Source: RGDT01 sp964630925 (GTDB lineage: Bacteria > Planctomycetota > Planctomycetia > Gemmatales > Gemmataceae). Taken from it: a stretch of 29,837 nucleotides of DNA. Below are positions 22,631 to 29,837 of this stretch, in pieces. The position numbers and the translations under genes were made by a program. Where the stretch lies: assembly GCA_964630925.1 (NCBI GenBank), contig CAZVZK010000126.1, forward strand, positions 1-29,837, written 5' to 3'. Position 1 is the first letter of the stretch. Each line of letters begins with the position of its first letter. The notes under the pieces were generated by a model. It made no database searches, was not told where the DNA came from, and was given only the letters and a program-made list of their open reading frames with translations.

Positions 22631-25600
22631 TCACCGCCAATCCCCACTCAGCACGAACGCCGCCCAGTAGTACGGCGGCAGGCGTGCCCCCTTCGCCTCG
22701 ACCTTCCCCGCGTCCTTGCCGATGCCGCGCAGCCTGCCGTCACGCAGCATGGCGAGCTGGGCGGCGCGCAGGGCCGCCGCGCGGCTGACGATCTTCCCCG
22801 TATCCCAGGCGGCGGCGTAGAAGTCGGTCATCAACTGCTGGGTGGCCCGGTCATCGACTTTCCACAGCGAGGCGATCACCGACCGCGCCCCGGCCGCCTG
22901 AAAGGCCCTCTGCATGCCCAACAAGCCCTCGCCGCCCGCCACCTCGCCCAGCCCCGTCTCGCACGCACTCAGCACCGCCAGCTCCAGACGCGTGAGGTCC
23001 ATCTCCGACACCTCCAGCGCGGTGAGGATGCCGTCCTCCTCGCCGGACTTCGGCTCGCGGTTCGCGTCGCTGAGGGCCAACCCCGACAGCAGCAGCGGGT
23101 GCCAGCCGGTGACCTGCCCCCGCTCGGCCCCGTGGCCGCGGGCCGCGCCGCCCGCCTCCTCCGGGGCGAAGAAGCCGTGCGTGGCGAGGTGCGCGTACCG
23201 CACCTCCCCCAGCGCCCGACGCACCGCCTTCTTGGTGGCATCGCCCCCCCGCAGATCCACGACCTCCCCCTTGCGGAACAGCTCGGAGAATGACGCCTTG
23301 ACGGCCTGGATCTCCGCCTTCGTCGCCCCCAGGCGGCCGAACTTCTCCCGCCCCGTCCGCGGGGCCGAACGGCTGTCCTCGCCGGCCGGGGGCGCCACGC
23401 CGACGCCCGGGTCGTACCTCAGATCCCCCGCCACCAGCAGCGACGGCTCCAGGCGGCCCCCCTTCTTCCCGGGGGCGAGCAGGGCCGTCAGCATCTGCGG
23501 CGCGGGCACGACGGCGAGTGCCACCTCCTCGATCAGGTACGAATCCCCCTTCCCGCCGGGCAGCGCGGCGAACGGCACCGTACCCAGGGCCCCATCGGGC
23601 GAGACCAGGAGGACCTCCGCGCCCTTCAGGTGCGCCTCCAGCGGCGCGAGGAGCAGCCGCTTGACCGCCAGGCCTGCGACCCGGTCCGGGCGTCGCCCGG
23701 CCAGGGCCCTCCGCCACTCGCGCACCGCCCCCTCGGCCGTCCCGGCCTTGCCCAGGTCGAAACGCGCGGGCTTCTCGCCGCGCCGATGGACGAAGGCGAG
23801 GAGCCGGCCGTTGGCGAAGATGTAATCGATGAGGGCCGACCCCGCGGGCAGAGCCTTCGCGAGCTTCTCGGGCGTGGGGCGCTCCAGCTCCCGCGCCTCG
23901 CGGAATGCCGCGGAGAGCCCGTGGAGGCGGGCCTGGACGTCGTCCTGCTCCTTCTCCAACGCCTCCAGCCGCCCGCGCGCCGCGGAGGGCGCGTGGCGCA
24001 GCGAGGCCAATTCGCGCGTGACCGCCTGGAGGCGCTCCGCCACACGCCGCGTGGCCGGGTCGTCGGCCAGACGCAGGGAGAGGCGGCGCTGCTGCTGGCG
24101 GAGGAGGACCGCGCCCTTCCAGGCGAGGACGTGCGCCGCGGCGACGGGATGCCCTTCGGCATCGGGCAACGCCAGCCGCCCGTCGAGGTGGTAGCGCAGG
24201 GCGGCGGCGGCGGCGAGCTGCTGCCGGTCCGACTGCACCGAGGCGAGGTCGCGCAGGTGCGCCGCCGCCAGGGCCAGCCCCTGCTCCGCATGCCGCAGGG
24301 CGGCCCCGTCGTGCTTCAGGGCGTGCTGCACCCTGCCCAGGTTGGCGAAGCCGGCGGCGGTCCGGGGGTGCCGGGTGCCCAGCGCCTCCTTGTTGATCGC
24401 CAGCGCCTTCTCGAAGAGGGGCAGGGCCGCCCCGTTGTCGCCCGCGTCGGCGTGCTGCCGGGCCAGGTTGTTCAGGCACAGGGCGTACAGGTGGTGTTTC
24501 TCACCCAGTGCGTCCTTGATGATGCCGAGCGCCTGCCTTGACTGGTCGAGCGCCTCCCCGTGGCGGCCCATGTAGGCGAGGAGCGAGGCGATGTTGCCGA
24601 GCGTGGAGGCGTACTCGGGGTGCTTCGGGCCGCGTGTCGCCTTGCAGATCGCCAGGGACTGGCGGAATTTCGTCAGGGCGTCTTCGTGCTCGCCCAGGTC
24701 GCCGAGCAACAGGGCCAGGTTGTTCAAGGTGGTGGCGTAGGAATGGTTCCGCTCGCCCAGAGAGCCCTTGAGGGAGGCCAGCGAGCGCCGGAACAGGGGC
24801 AACGCCGCCTTGCGGTCGCCCATGTCCCGGTACAACAACGCGAGGTTGCTCAGGTTGATGGCGGTGGAGGGGTGCCCCTCCCCGTAGGTGGCCGTGTAGA
24901 TCGCCCCCGCCTCACGCAGCAGACGCATCCCCGCCTTGTGGTCCCCCGCGTCCTGCATGACCAGGGCCAGGTTGTTCAGGGCGGAGGCGTATTCGGGGTG
25001 CCGCTCGCCCAGCGCCTCCTTGAAGATCGCCCGCGCCCGCAGGAGGGTCGGCAGCGCCGCCTTGCGGTCCCCCACCTCTAGGTACAGCGTGCCCAGGTTG
25101 TTCAGGGCCTGGGCGTGCTCGGTGTGGACCTCGCCGACGAGGGATCGCCGCAGCCCCACCGCCTTCGACATCAGGGGCACCGCCGCGGCCTGCCTGCCTT
25201 TCTGGCGCAGGGCCCCCGCCTCTTCGACCAGCCGGATGGACTCGTCCCAATCCTTGTTCTGCCGCACGGACCAGCCGGCACGCAGCCCGGCCGTCCTGGT
25301 GTACCAGCGCATGTCGGCGGTCCGCCAGTCGCCCTCGCCCCAGAGGGCCGCGTCGATGGCCTCCAGCCGCGCGAAGTGCTTGACGGCGTCGGCCCAGCGC
25401 CCACGCCTCCCCTCCCAGAACGCCAGCCAGCTCGAGTCGCCGTGGGCCTGCCGGGAATGCCGGCCCTGGAGGCGCTCCGACAGGGCCAGGGCCTTCCCCA
25501 TCGCGGCGACGGCCCCGGCCGCATCCCCCTCGTCCCAGCGCTCGTGGGCCAGCCGCCGCAGGCCGTCCCGCTCCTCCGCCATCTCTTGCTGCCCCGGCGT

Positions 25601-25663
25601 CAGCCGCGCCGGGGGGGCCGCCGCCATCCCCAGCACCGCCGCCATCATCAGCACCGCGCGCAT
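22631..25663 (-). CDS. Exported TPR-CHAT protein (caspase-like protease domain)
   Basis: This is a 1010-residue protein. The N-terminus MRAVLMMAAVLGMAAAPPA looks like a signal peptide. From about residue 150 to 480 there are about seven tandem 42-residue TPR units of the kinesin-light-chain type (LGERHPEYASALNNLALVMQDAGDHKAG and similar). A coiled region follows (about 530-620). The C-terminal CHAT domain (about 640-1010) has the caspase-type dyad H829 (YAHLATHGFF) and C901 (LAVLSACETGLG), plus VSPDGALGTVPFAAL and the final PPYYWAAFVLSGDW. CHAT domains are caspase-related peptidases found in conflict and cell-death contexts, but they are also widespread in TPR proteins of large-genome bacteria. 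GGGAGGG lies 8 nt before the ATG. The kinase gene follows. Confidence 0.93.
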   Translation of the reverse strand: MRAVLMMAAVLGMAAAPPARLTPGQQEMAEERDGLRRLAHERWDEGDAAGAVAAMGKALALSERLQGRHSRQAHGDSSWLAFWEGRRGRWADAVKHFARLEAIDAALWGEGDWRTADMRWYTRTAGLRAGWSVRQNKDWDESIRLVEEAGALRQKGRQAAAVPLMSKAVGLRRSLVGEVHTEHAQALNNLGTLYLEVGDRKAALPTLLRARAIFKEALGERHPEYASALNNLALVMQDAGDHKAGMRLLREAGAIYTATYGEGHPSTAINLSNLALLYRDMGDRKAALPLFRRSLASLKGSLGERNHSYATTLNNLALLLGDLGEHEDALTKFRQSLAICKATRGPKHPEYASTLGNIASLLAYMGRHGEALDQSRQALGIIKDALGEKHHLYALCLNNLARQHADAGDNGAALPLFEKALAINKEALGTRHPRTAAGFANLGRVQHALKHDGAALRHAEQGLALAAAHLRDLASVQSDRQQLAAAAALRYHLDGRLALPDAEGHPVAAAHVLAWKGAVLLRQQQRRLSLRLADDPATRRVAERLQAVTRELASLRHAPSAARGRLEALEKEQDDVQARLHGLSAAFREARELERPTPEKLAKALPAGSALIDYIFANGRLLAFVHRRGEKPARFDLGKAGTAEGAVREWRRALAGRRPDRVAGLAVKRLLLAPLEAHLKGAEVLLVSPDGALGTVPFAALPGGKGDSYLIEEVALAVVPAPQMLTALLAPGKKGGRLEPSLLVAGDLRYDPGVGVAPPAGEDSRSAPRTGREKFGRLGATKAEIQAVKASFSELFRKGEVVDLRGGDATKKAVRRALGEVRYAHLATHGFFAPEEAGGAARGHGAERGQVTGWHPLLLSGLALSDANREPKSGEEDGILTALEVSEMDLTRLELAVLSACETGLGEVAGGEGLLGMQRAFQAAGARSVIASLWKVDDRATQQLMTDFYAAAWDTGKIVSRAAALRAAQLAMLRDGRLRGIGKDAGKVEAKGARLPPYYWAAFVLSGDWR

Positions 25664-25729
25664 GAGCGAGCCCTCCCAGTGAACGCCGCATCGCTCCCTA
25701 TGCTATCAGAACGCCCGGAGGAACTCCCC

Positions 25730-26500
25730 ATGCGTCCCGACGGACGACGACCCGACCAGCTCCGCCCCCTCTCCTTCACCCGCGGCTTCACCGGGCAGGC
25801 CCCCGGCAGCGTGCTGGTGCGCAGCGGCAAGACCATGCTGCTCTGCACCTGCACCGTCGAGAACAGCGTCCCGCCGTTCCTCACCGGCACCGGCAAGGGC
25901 TGGATGACCGCCGAGTACGACATGCTCCCCGGCTCCACCAACACCCGCAAGCAGCGCGGACGCTCCGGCAAGGTCGATGGCCGCTCCGTCGAGATCCAGC
26001 GCCTCATCGGGCGGGCGATACGCGCCGCCGTCAACCTCGCCCCCCTCGGCGAACGCACGCTGTACCTCGACTGCGACGTGCTGGAGGCCGACGGCGGCAC
26101 GCGCACGGCGGCGATCAACGGCGCGTTCGTGGCCCTGGTGGACGCCCTGTGGGCCGGCCACGCCGCCCCGCCACCGAAGCCGCGCGGCGACGCCCCGCCC
26201 CTCACCCCGTTCCCGCACCCGTCCGCCGTCTTGCGCGACAGCGTCGGCGCCGTCAGCGTCGGGCTCCTGGAGGGCGCCGCGCTGCTCGACCTCTGCTACC
26301 TGGAGGACCGCGACGCGGATGTGGACCTCAACCTCGTCATGACGGGCCGCGGCGACCTGATCGAGGTGCAGGCCGGCGGCGAGGAGGCGACGTTCCGCCG
26401 CGAGCAGCTCGACGCCCTGATCGAGGCGGGGGCGAAGGGGATCGCCGCCATCCGCGAGGCGCAGAAGGCGGCGCTCGGCGAACGCTGGGTCCTGGGGTGA
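25730..26500 (+). CDS. rph: Ribonuclease PH
   Basis: This is a 256-residue phosphorolytic 3'-5' exoribonuclease that trims tRNA 3' ends. The family sequence is clear: MRPDGRRPDQLRPLSF, GSVLVRSGKTMLLCTCTVE, GKGWMTAEYDMLPGSTNTRKQRG (phosphate-binding arginines), EIQRLIGRAIRAAVNL, and DCDVLEADGGTRTAAINGAFVAL. A Pro-rich insert (about 143-163, APPPKPRGDAPPLTPFPHPS) replaces the shorter loop of typical enzymes. The ATG at 25730 has GGAGG 8 nt upstream; an earlier ATG at 25700 is possible but lacks a site. It is divergent from the CHAT gene with a 66-nt gap that must hold both promoters. Confidence 0.96.
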   Translation: MRPDGRRPDQLRPLSFTRGFTGQAPGSVLVRSGKTMLLCTCTVENSVPPFLTGTGKGWMTAEYDMLPGSTNTRKQRGRSGKVDGRSVEIQRLIGRAIRAAVNLAPLGERTLYLDCDVLEADGGTRTAAINGAFVALVDALWAGHAAPPPKPRGDAPPLTPFPHPSAVLRDSVGAVSVGLLEGAALLDLCYLEDRDADVDLNLVMTGRGDLIEVQAGGEEATFRREQLDALIEAGAKGIAAIREAQKAALGERWVLG

Positions 26501-26546
26501 CGGCTGTTGGCGAGCCGGCGGCGTGAGCACGCGGAGTCTACGGCCG
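26501..26546. terminator. Short convergent gap with small hairpin
   Basis: CGGCT (26501-26505), 7-nt loop, AGCCG (26513-26517), directly after the rph stop and before the stop of the minus-strand toroid-repeat gene. The stem is short, so this is a weak terminator call. Confidence 0.25.
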
Positions 26547-28073
26547 TCACTTGCCCGTGATGAGCCGGCCTTCGAGCGCCTGCGTCAGCTCCGGGGCGAG
26601 GTTCACCCGCTTGAGGATGAGCAGGGCGAAGCAGGTGTCCACGGTGCTGTTGGCCCCGGGGTAGCCGCCCATGCCCCAGAACCCCTCGCCGCGCTGCTGC
26701 GACAGGAGCAGCTCGACGGCGTGCCCGTACCAGTCCTTCTCCTCCAGCTCCTTCAGCCCGTACAGCATCGCCACCCGCTCGACCGTCCACCAGAAGTACA
26801 GGTTGTGCGGCTGCTTCGGCCGGACGTGGGCGGCCAGCGCCTTCAGGCCCCGGTCGATGTCGGGGTCGCGGGCCGGCTTGCCCTTCTCCGCGGTCAGCCC
26901 CGTGCTGATCGCCAGCCCGAGCAGGCCGACGCCCGTCATCGCCTCGCTCGCCCAGCTATTCGGGGCGGAGTGATAGCCCCAGCTCCCGTCCGCACGCTGC
27001 GACTTGCGGAAACGCTCGCCGAGCCGTTGCAGGGCGCGCTCCATCGGGATGCCGTGCCGCAATGACGCCCACAGGGCCAGAGCCGCGAATTGGGTGTTGG
27101 AGTTGTCGCTCGTGCCCCTGGCCCGCACCACGGGCCGCCCGCCCTTGGCCTTCGCCTTGGGGCGTGGCGGGACGGGCTTGGCCAGCTCGTCGCGGAACGC
27201 CGGCAGGTCGCGCAGCTCGTCGGGCAACGCGTCGATGGCCTTCCGCGCCTCCTCCTCCGTCGCCGGCCTGCCGCCGGTCAGCCCCGGCAGCCCGCCGCCC
27301 GCCGCGCCGCCCGTGATGATGCCACCCAGGCCGCCCGGACGGGACGGCCGGCTGATGATCTTGTCGAGGCCGGCCGGGCGCGTCTTCGCCAGCGCCTCCA
27401 TCAGCTTGTCCTCATTGTTCTCCGAGAGCTTCGGGATCGTGTACGTCCACCCGCCGTCGCCGTTCTGCCCGGCCACCAGGCGCAGCGCCAGCGTGCGGAT
27501 GTGCTTGCCGTCCGCCGGGTCGCCCAGGCGGTCGAGGAAGAGCAGCATGAGCGAGGCCGTGTAGGTGTGTTGGCCGGCGTTGAAATCGTCGATGGCGTCG
27601 CGCACCTTCTTGGCCGCCTTCTGGATACGCTCGTCGTCGGCGGGCACGCCGCACTCCAGCAGCGTGAACGCCGGCAGGGCCGCCAGCGCCGCGGGGTGGC
27701 TCGACCCCCACGAGCCGTCCCCGTTCTGGTGCCCCTTCAGGTAATCGACGCCCTTCTTGATGGCGGCGTTGACCTTCTCCTGCACCTCGGGCGGCAGGGC
27801 GCCGGGCGGCGGCTCGGGCAGCGGCGACGGCTCCTCGGCCGAGACGGGCCGCGCGTCCGGAGGCGACTCGGGGCCGGGGCCGGCGGGACGCGGCGTGCCG
27901 GCGTCGGGGCGGGGGGCGGGGTCGGCCTTCGCCTCGGGCTGGTGCCGCGGCGCGGCGATGGCACGCAGCCCGTTGACGCCGGCCACGAAGCAGCCGACCA
28001 GGAGGACGCTGGCGGCGATGGCCGCCGGCAGGCCGGGGGGCATGAAGGGGGCGTGGCGCGGGTCGGCCATCAT
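26547..28073 (-). CDS. Membrane-anchored prenyltransferase/squalene-oxidase-repeat protein
   Basis: This is a 508-residue protein. One transmembrane or signal-anchor helix (about 17-37, PAAIAASVLLVGCFVAGVNGL) is followed by a Pro/Ala-rich linker (44-96). Then comes an alpha-toroid with QW-like repeats: HQNGDGSWGSS (115-125), QNGDGGWTY, QRADGSWGYHS and QQRGEGFWGMGGY. A Gly-rich insert (GGLGGIITGGAAGGGLPG) interrupts the toroid in the middle. No DxDD motif of a class II terpene cyclase is seen, so it is not expected to be a hopene cyclase; planctomycetes have many such toroid proteins of unknown role outside the cytoplasm. Two ATGs in a row (28073, 28070) follow GGGAGG; the first is used. The 213-nt gap to fdxA holds no gene I can see. 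Confidence 0.85.
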   Translation of the reverse strand: MMADPRHAPFMPPGLPAAIAASVLLVGCFVAGVNGLRAIAAPRHQPEAKADPAPRPDAGTPRPAGPGPESPPDARPVSAEEPSPLPEPPPGALPPEVQEKVNAAIKKGVDYLKGHQNGDGSWGSSHPAALAALPAFTLLECGVPADDERIQKAAKKVRDAIDDFNAGQHTYTASLMLLFLDRLGDPADGKHIRTLALRLVAGQNGDGGWTYTIPKLSENNEDKLMEALAKTRPAGLDKIISRPSRPGGLGGIITGGAAGGGLPGLTGGRPATEEEARKAIDALPDELRDLPAFRDELAKPVPPRPKAKAKGGRPVVRARGTSDNSNTQFAALALWASLRHGIPMERALQRLGERFRKSQRADGSWGYHSAPNSWASEAMTGVGLLGLAISTGLTAEKGKPARDPDIDRGLKALAAHVRPKQPHNLYFWWTVERVAMLYGLKELEEKDWYGHAVELLLSQQRGEGFWGMGGYPGANSTVDTCFALLILKRVNLAPELTQALEGRLITGK

Positions 28074-28286
28074 CGGCCTCCCTTGTGGGAGAGCGGGAGG
28101 TAAGAAGAATGAGGTCATCCTAGCAGGCAAGGCCGGGCGCGGGCAACGGAAATCGCCGATTCCGCGCCCCGCGGATACTGGACAGCGGCGCTGGGACTTG
28201 GTATGCAATTGGTGGGCACAGCGAATGGCCCGAGGCAGCCCCCTCCGATCAAGGCCGGGCGCATCTCTTCCTGAGGATCTCGTTCG

Positions 28287-28598
28287 ATGACTCATGTCGT
28301 CTGCCAGCCGTGCTACGACTGCAAGTACACCGACTGCGTCGCGGTCTGCCCGGTCGAGTGCTTCTGGGCCGATGAGAAGATGCTGTATATCGACCCCGCC
28401 GACTGCATCGACTGCGAGGCGTGCGTCCCCGAGTGCCCCGTCGAGGCCATCTTCGCCGAGGCCAACGTCCCCGCCCAGTGGGCCAGCTTCACCCAGCTCA
28501 ACGCCGACCGCGGCGGCGCGCTGAAGGCCGCCGGCGAGGGCCACATCACCGAGAAGACCGACGCCCAGGAAGGCCCCGAGTGCAAGAAGAAGGCCTGA
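28287..28598 (+). CDS. fdxA: Seven-iron type ferredoxin (FdxA family)
   Basis: This is a 103-residue electron carrier. The sequence CQPCYDCKYTDCVAVCPVECF and DPADCIDCEACVPECPVEAIF matches the FdxA family. By the Azotobacter ferredoxin I pattern, C9, C17 and C50 would hold a [3Fe-4S] cluster, C21, C40, C43 and C46 a [4Fe-4S] cluster, and C12 would be the free cysteine; C6 is extra. A charged tail of about 45 residues ends in KKKA. AGGA lies 9 nt before the ATG. The ferrochelatase gene follows on the same strand after 59 nt, separated by a GC hairpin. Confidence 0.94.
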   Translation: MTHVVCQPCYDCKYTDCVAVCPVECFWADEKMLYIDPADCIDCEACVPECPVEAIFAEANVPAQWASFTQLNADRGGALKAAGEGHITEKTDAQEGPECKKKA

Positions 28599-28619
28599 CG
28601 CGCCTACCATGAGGGGGAC

Positions 28620-28638
28620 GGGGGGCGTGCCGCCCCCC
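28620..28638. terminator. GC hairpin between fdxA and hemH
   Basis: GGGGGGCG (28620-28627), loop TGC, CGCCCCCC (28631-28638). It lies in the 59-nt gap; there is no T tract. It may attenuate read-through into hemH or protect the fdxA message. Confidence 0.45.
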
Positions 28639-28657
28639 GAGGCCCCCGGTGAGATCC

Positions 28658-29641
28658 ATGCCGAAGACCGCCGTCCTCCTCATCCAGTTGGGCACCCCCG
28701 ACGCACCCACCGCGTCCGCCCTGCGCCCCTACCTCCGCACCTTCCTCAGCGACCACCGCGTCATCGACATCCCGCGGTGGAAATGGTGGTGGATCCTCAA
28801 CCTCTTCATCCTCCCCTTCCGCCCCGCCGCCTCCGCCGCCAAGTACGCCCGCATCTGGGACAAGGACACCGGCTCCCCCCTGCTGCACAACACCCGCCGC
28901 CAGGCCGAGGCCCTCCGCGCCGCCATGCCAGGAGTCCGCGTCGAGTTCGGCATGCAGATCGGCAACCCGCCCCTCAAGGACGCCCTCCGCACGCTCATCG
29001 ACGACGGCGTCGAACGCATCATCGCCTGGCCGCTCTACCCCCAGTACTCGGCCACGACGACGGCCTCCGCCACGGACTCCCTCTTCAAGGCCCTCCTCGA
29101 CGAGAAGAAGCGGGTGCCGGCCCTGCGCATCGTCCCGCCGTGCTACGATCACCCCGCCTACATCGACGCCCTCGCCGCCATCGTCCGCGAACAGCAGGCC
29201 CGCCTCGGCTGGGAGCCGGAGCATTACCTGCTCAGCTTCCACGGCATCCCGAAGCGGTACGCCGTCGAGGGCGACCCCTACGCCACGCACTGCACGCGCA
29301 CGGCCCGCCTGCTCGTGAAGGAGATGGGCTGGCGCCGCGAACAGTGGACGCAGACCTATCAGTCGCTGTTCGGCCGCGAGGTGTGGCTGAAGCCGTACAC
29401 CGACGACACGCTCGTCAAGTTGGCGAAGAAGGGCGTCAAGCGGGTCTTCGTGGTGACGCCGGGCTTCACGGCGGACTGCCTGGAGACGCTCGACGAGATC
29501 GGCAACGAGGCGGCGGAGGTGTTCGAGCACGCCGGCGGGGAGAAGCTGTTCGCCTGCCCGTGCGTGAACGACCACCCGGCCTGGGTGGCCGCCATGAAGC
29601 GCATCGTCAGCGAAGAGGGCACGGGGTGGCTGTTCCAATAG
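28658..29641 (+). CDS. hemH: Ferrochelatase
   Basis: This is a 327-residue enzyme that inserts iron into a porphyrin, the last or near-last step of haem synthesis. The family signatures are AVLLIQLGTPDAPT at the start, GSPLLHNTRRQAEAL, GMQIGNPPLKDAL, PLYPQYSATTTAS, the catalytic H195 in SFHGIPKRY, and E276 in TPGFTADCLETLDEIG. It has the long C-terminal part with NDHPAWVAAM of Gram-negative enzymes. The ATG at 28658 is preferred; a GTG at 28649 in frame is possible. The stop is followed at once by repeat element E. Confidence 0.96.
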   Translation: MPKTAVLLIQLGTPDAPTASALRPYLRTFLSDHRVIDIPRWKWWWILNLFILPFRPAASAAKYARIWDKDTGSPLLHNTRRQAEALRAAMPGVRVEFGMQIGNPPLKDALRTLIDDGVERIIAWPLYPQYSATTTASATDSLFKALLDEKKRVPALRIVPPCYDHPAYIDALAAIVREQQARLGWEPEHYLLSFHGIPKRYAVEGDPYATHCTRTARLLVKEMGWRREQWTQTYQSLFGREVWLKPYTDDTLVKLAKKGVKRVFVVTPGFTADCLETLDEIGNEAAEVFEHAGGEKLFACPCVNDHPAWVAAMKRIVSEEGTGWLFQ

Positions 29642-29776
29642 TTGACAGCCAGTTAACAGCCAGTCAAAGCCAGTAAACAGCCAGTGAAGAAGAACAGCCG
29701 GCCCCCCATGAGAAGGGAAGCCGGCTGTTCACGGCTGTCAACTGGCTGTTCACGGCTGTCAACTGGCTGTCAACTA
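29642..29776. repeat. Inverted tandem microrepeat element E (about 11-nt unit, TNAACAGCCAG)
   Basis: Left array: TTGACAGCCAG, TTAACAGCCAG, TCAAAGCCAG, TAAACAGCCAG (29642-29684). Centre: a perfect 11-bp stem, GAACAGCCGGC (29692-29702) with GCCGGCTGTTC (29720-29730). Right array: 10- and 11-nt units GGCTGTTCAC and GGCTGTCAACT alternating up to 29775. It lies between the convergent hemH and the unknown gene at the window end, reaching into the latter's stop codon. Confidence 0.88.
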
Positions 29777-29837
29777 CTCGGCGGAGAAGTTGGCGATGAA
29801 GTCGTCGAGGGCCTTCCTGTGGCTCAGGGCGAGCTTC
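29774..29837 (-). CDS. 3' end of an unidentified gene (truncated by window edge)
   Basis: The minus strand ends in the frame KLALSHRKALDDFIANFSAE followed by TAG (complement of 29774-29776). The frame shows the same strong GC3 bias as its neighbours and the stop touches the repeat element as in other genes here, so I take it as the C-terminus of a real gene. Twenty residues are too few to name the protein. Confidence 0.55.
   Translation of the reverse strand, partial: KLALSHRKALDDFIANFSAE

Noticed and set aside
21812..23293. 493-codon plus-strand open frame
   Set aside because: It spans the junction of the kinase and CHAT genes in antisense, with no recognisable domain.
26547..28073. Squalene-hopene cyclase
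   Set aside because: It has QW-like toroid repeats but no DxDD catalytic motif, and a signal-anchor and Pro-rich linker unlike cyclases.

Overview
The window (29.8 kb, very GC-rich, roughly 70% by eye) reads as chromosomal DNA of a planctomycete, most likely of the Gemmataceae. The signs are: a TIGR02996-type N-terminal domain fused to a formylglycine-generating-enzyme (FGE)-like domain; a large Hanks-type Ser/Thr kinase with a membrane span; a secreted TPR-CHAT protein; toroid (squalene/prenyltransferase-repeat) and HEAT-repeat secreted proteins; a cysteine-less FmdB-like protein; and a fragment that looks like a decayed TIGR02996-family gene. No tRNA, rRNA, CRISPR array, phage block or intact insertion sequence was seen. 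Genus-level placement is inference from gene style only.

Layout. 1-292: 5' end of a secreted proline-rich protein (minus strand), cut by the window edge. 484-3038: co-directional DUF374 lysophospholipid acyltransferase, TIGR02996/FGE-like protein and endonuclease IV. 3066-5264: a membrane coiled-coil protein divergent from an unrecognised 483-residue protein with a possible vWA-like C-terminus. 5359-8115: secreted HEAT protein, atypical SDR, AhpD-like CMD protein, FmdB-like protein. 8281-9687: abutting 2OG-Fe(II) oxygenase and ATP-grasp genes. 9705-10260: a frameshifted Rpn-type nuclease/transposase remnant capped by a 107-bp inverted-repeat element. 10275-14448 (minus): proC, guaA, two tandem paralogous secreted proteins, dapF. 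14555-15322: a stand-alone E2-type acyltransferase. 15323-15762: gene debris, then a good sigma70-like promoter. 15763-18871: argB-argD-argF. 19169-25663 (minus): the TPR-CHAT gene followed by the kinase gene. 25730-29641: rph, a toroid-repeat membrane protein (minus), fdxA, hemH. 29774-end: 3' end of an unidentified minus-strand gene.

How it fits together. The housekeeping content is arginine biosynthesis (argBDF), proline (proC), lysine/peptidoglycan (dapF), GMP (guaA), haem (hemH), RNA maturation (rph) and base-excision repair (nfo). The accessory content with possible system-level interest is the CHAT/kinase pair, the oxygenase/ATP-grasp pair and the vWA-like/coiled-coil divergent pair.

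The most striking signal that gene calls do not explain is intergenic. At four gene ends (5264-5361, 13547-13633, 17841-17936, 29642-29776) there are short tandem units, 7 nt at three loci and about 11 nt at the fourth, followed by a spacer and then a tandem array of the reverse complement of the same unit. The unit sequence differs between loci while the architecture is the same. Two further loci (18881-19007 and 8112-8270) carry related hairpin or tandem arrangements. This looks like a family of hairpin-forming microrepeat elements and is the best candidate here for something poorly described.
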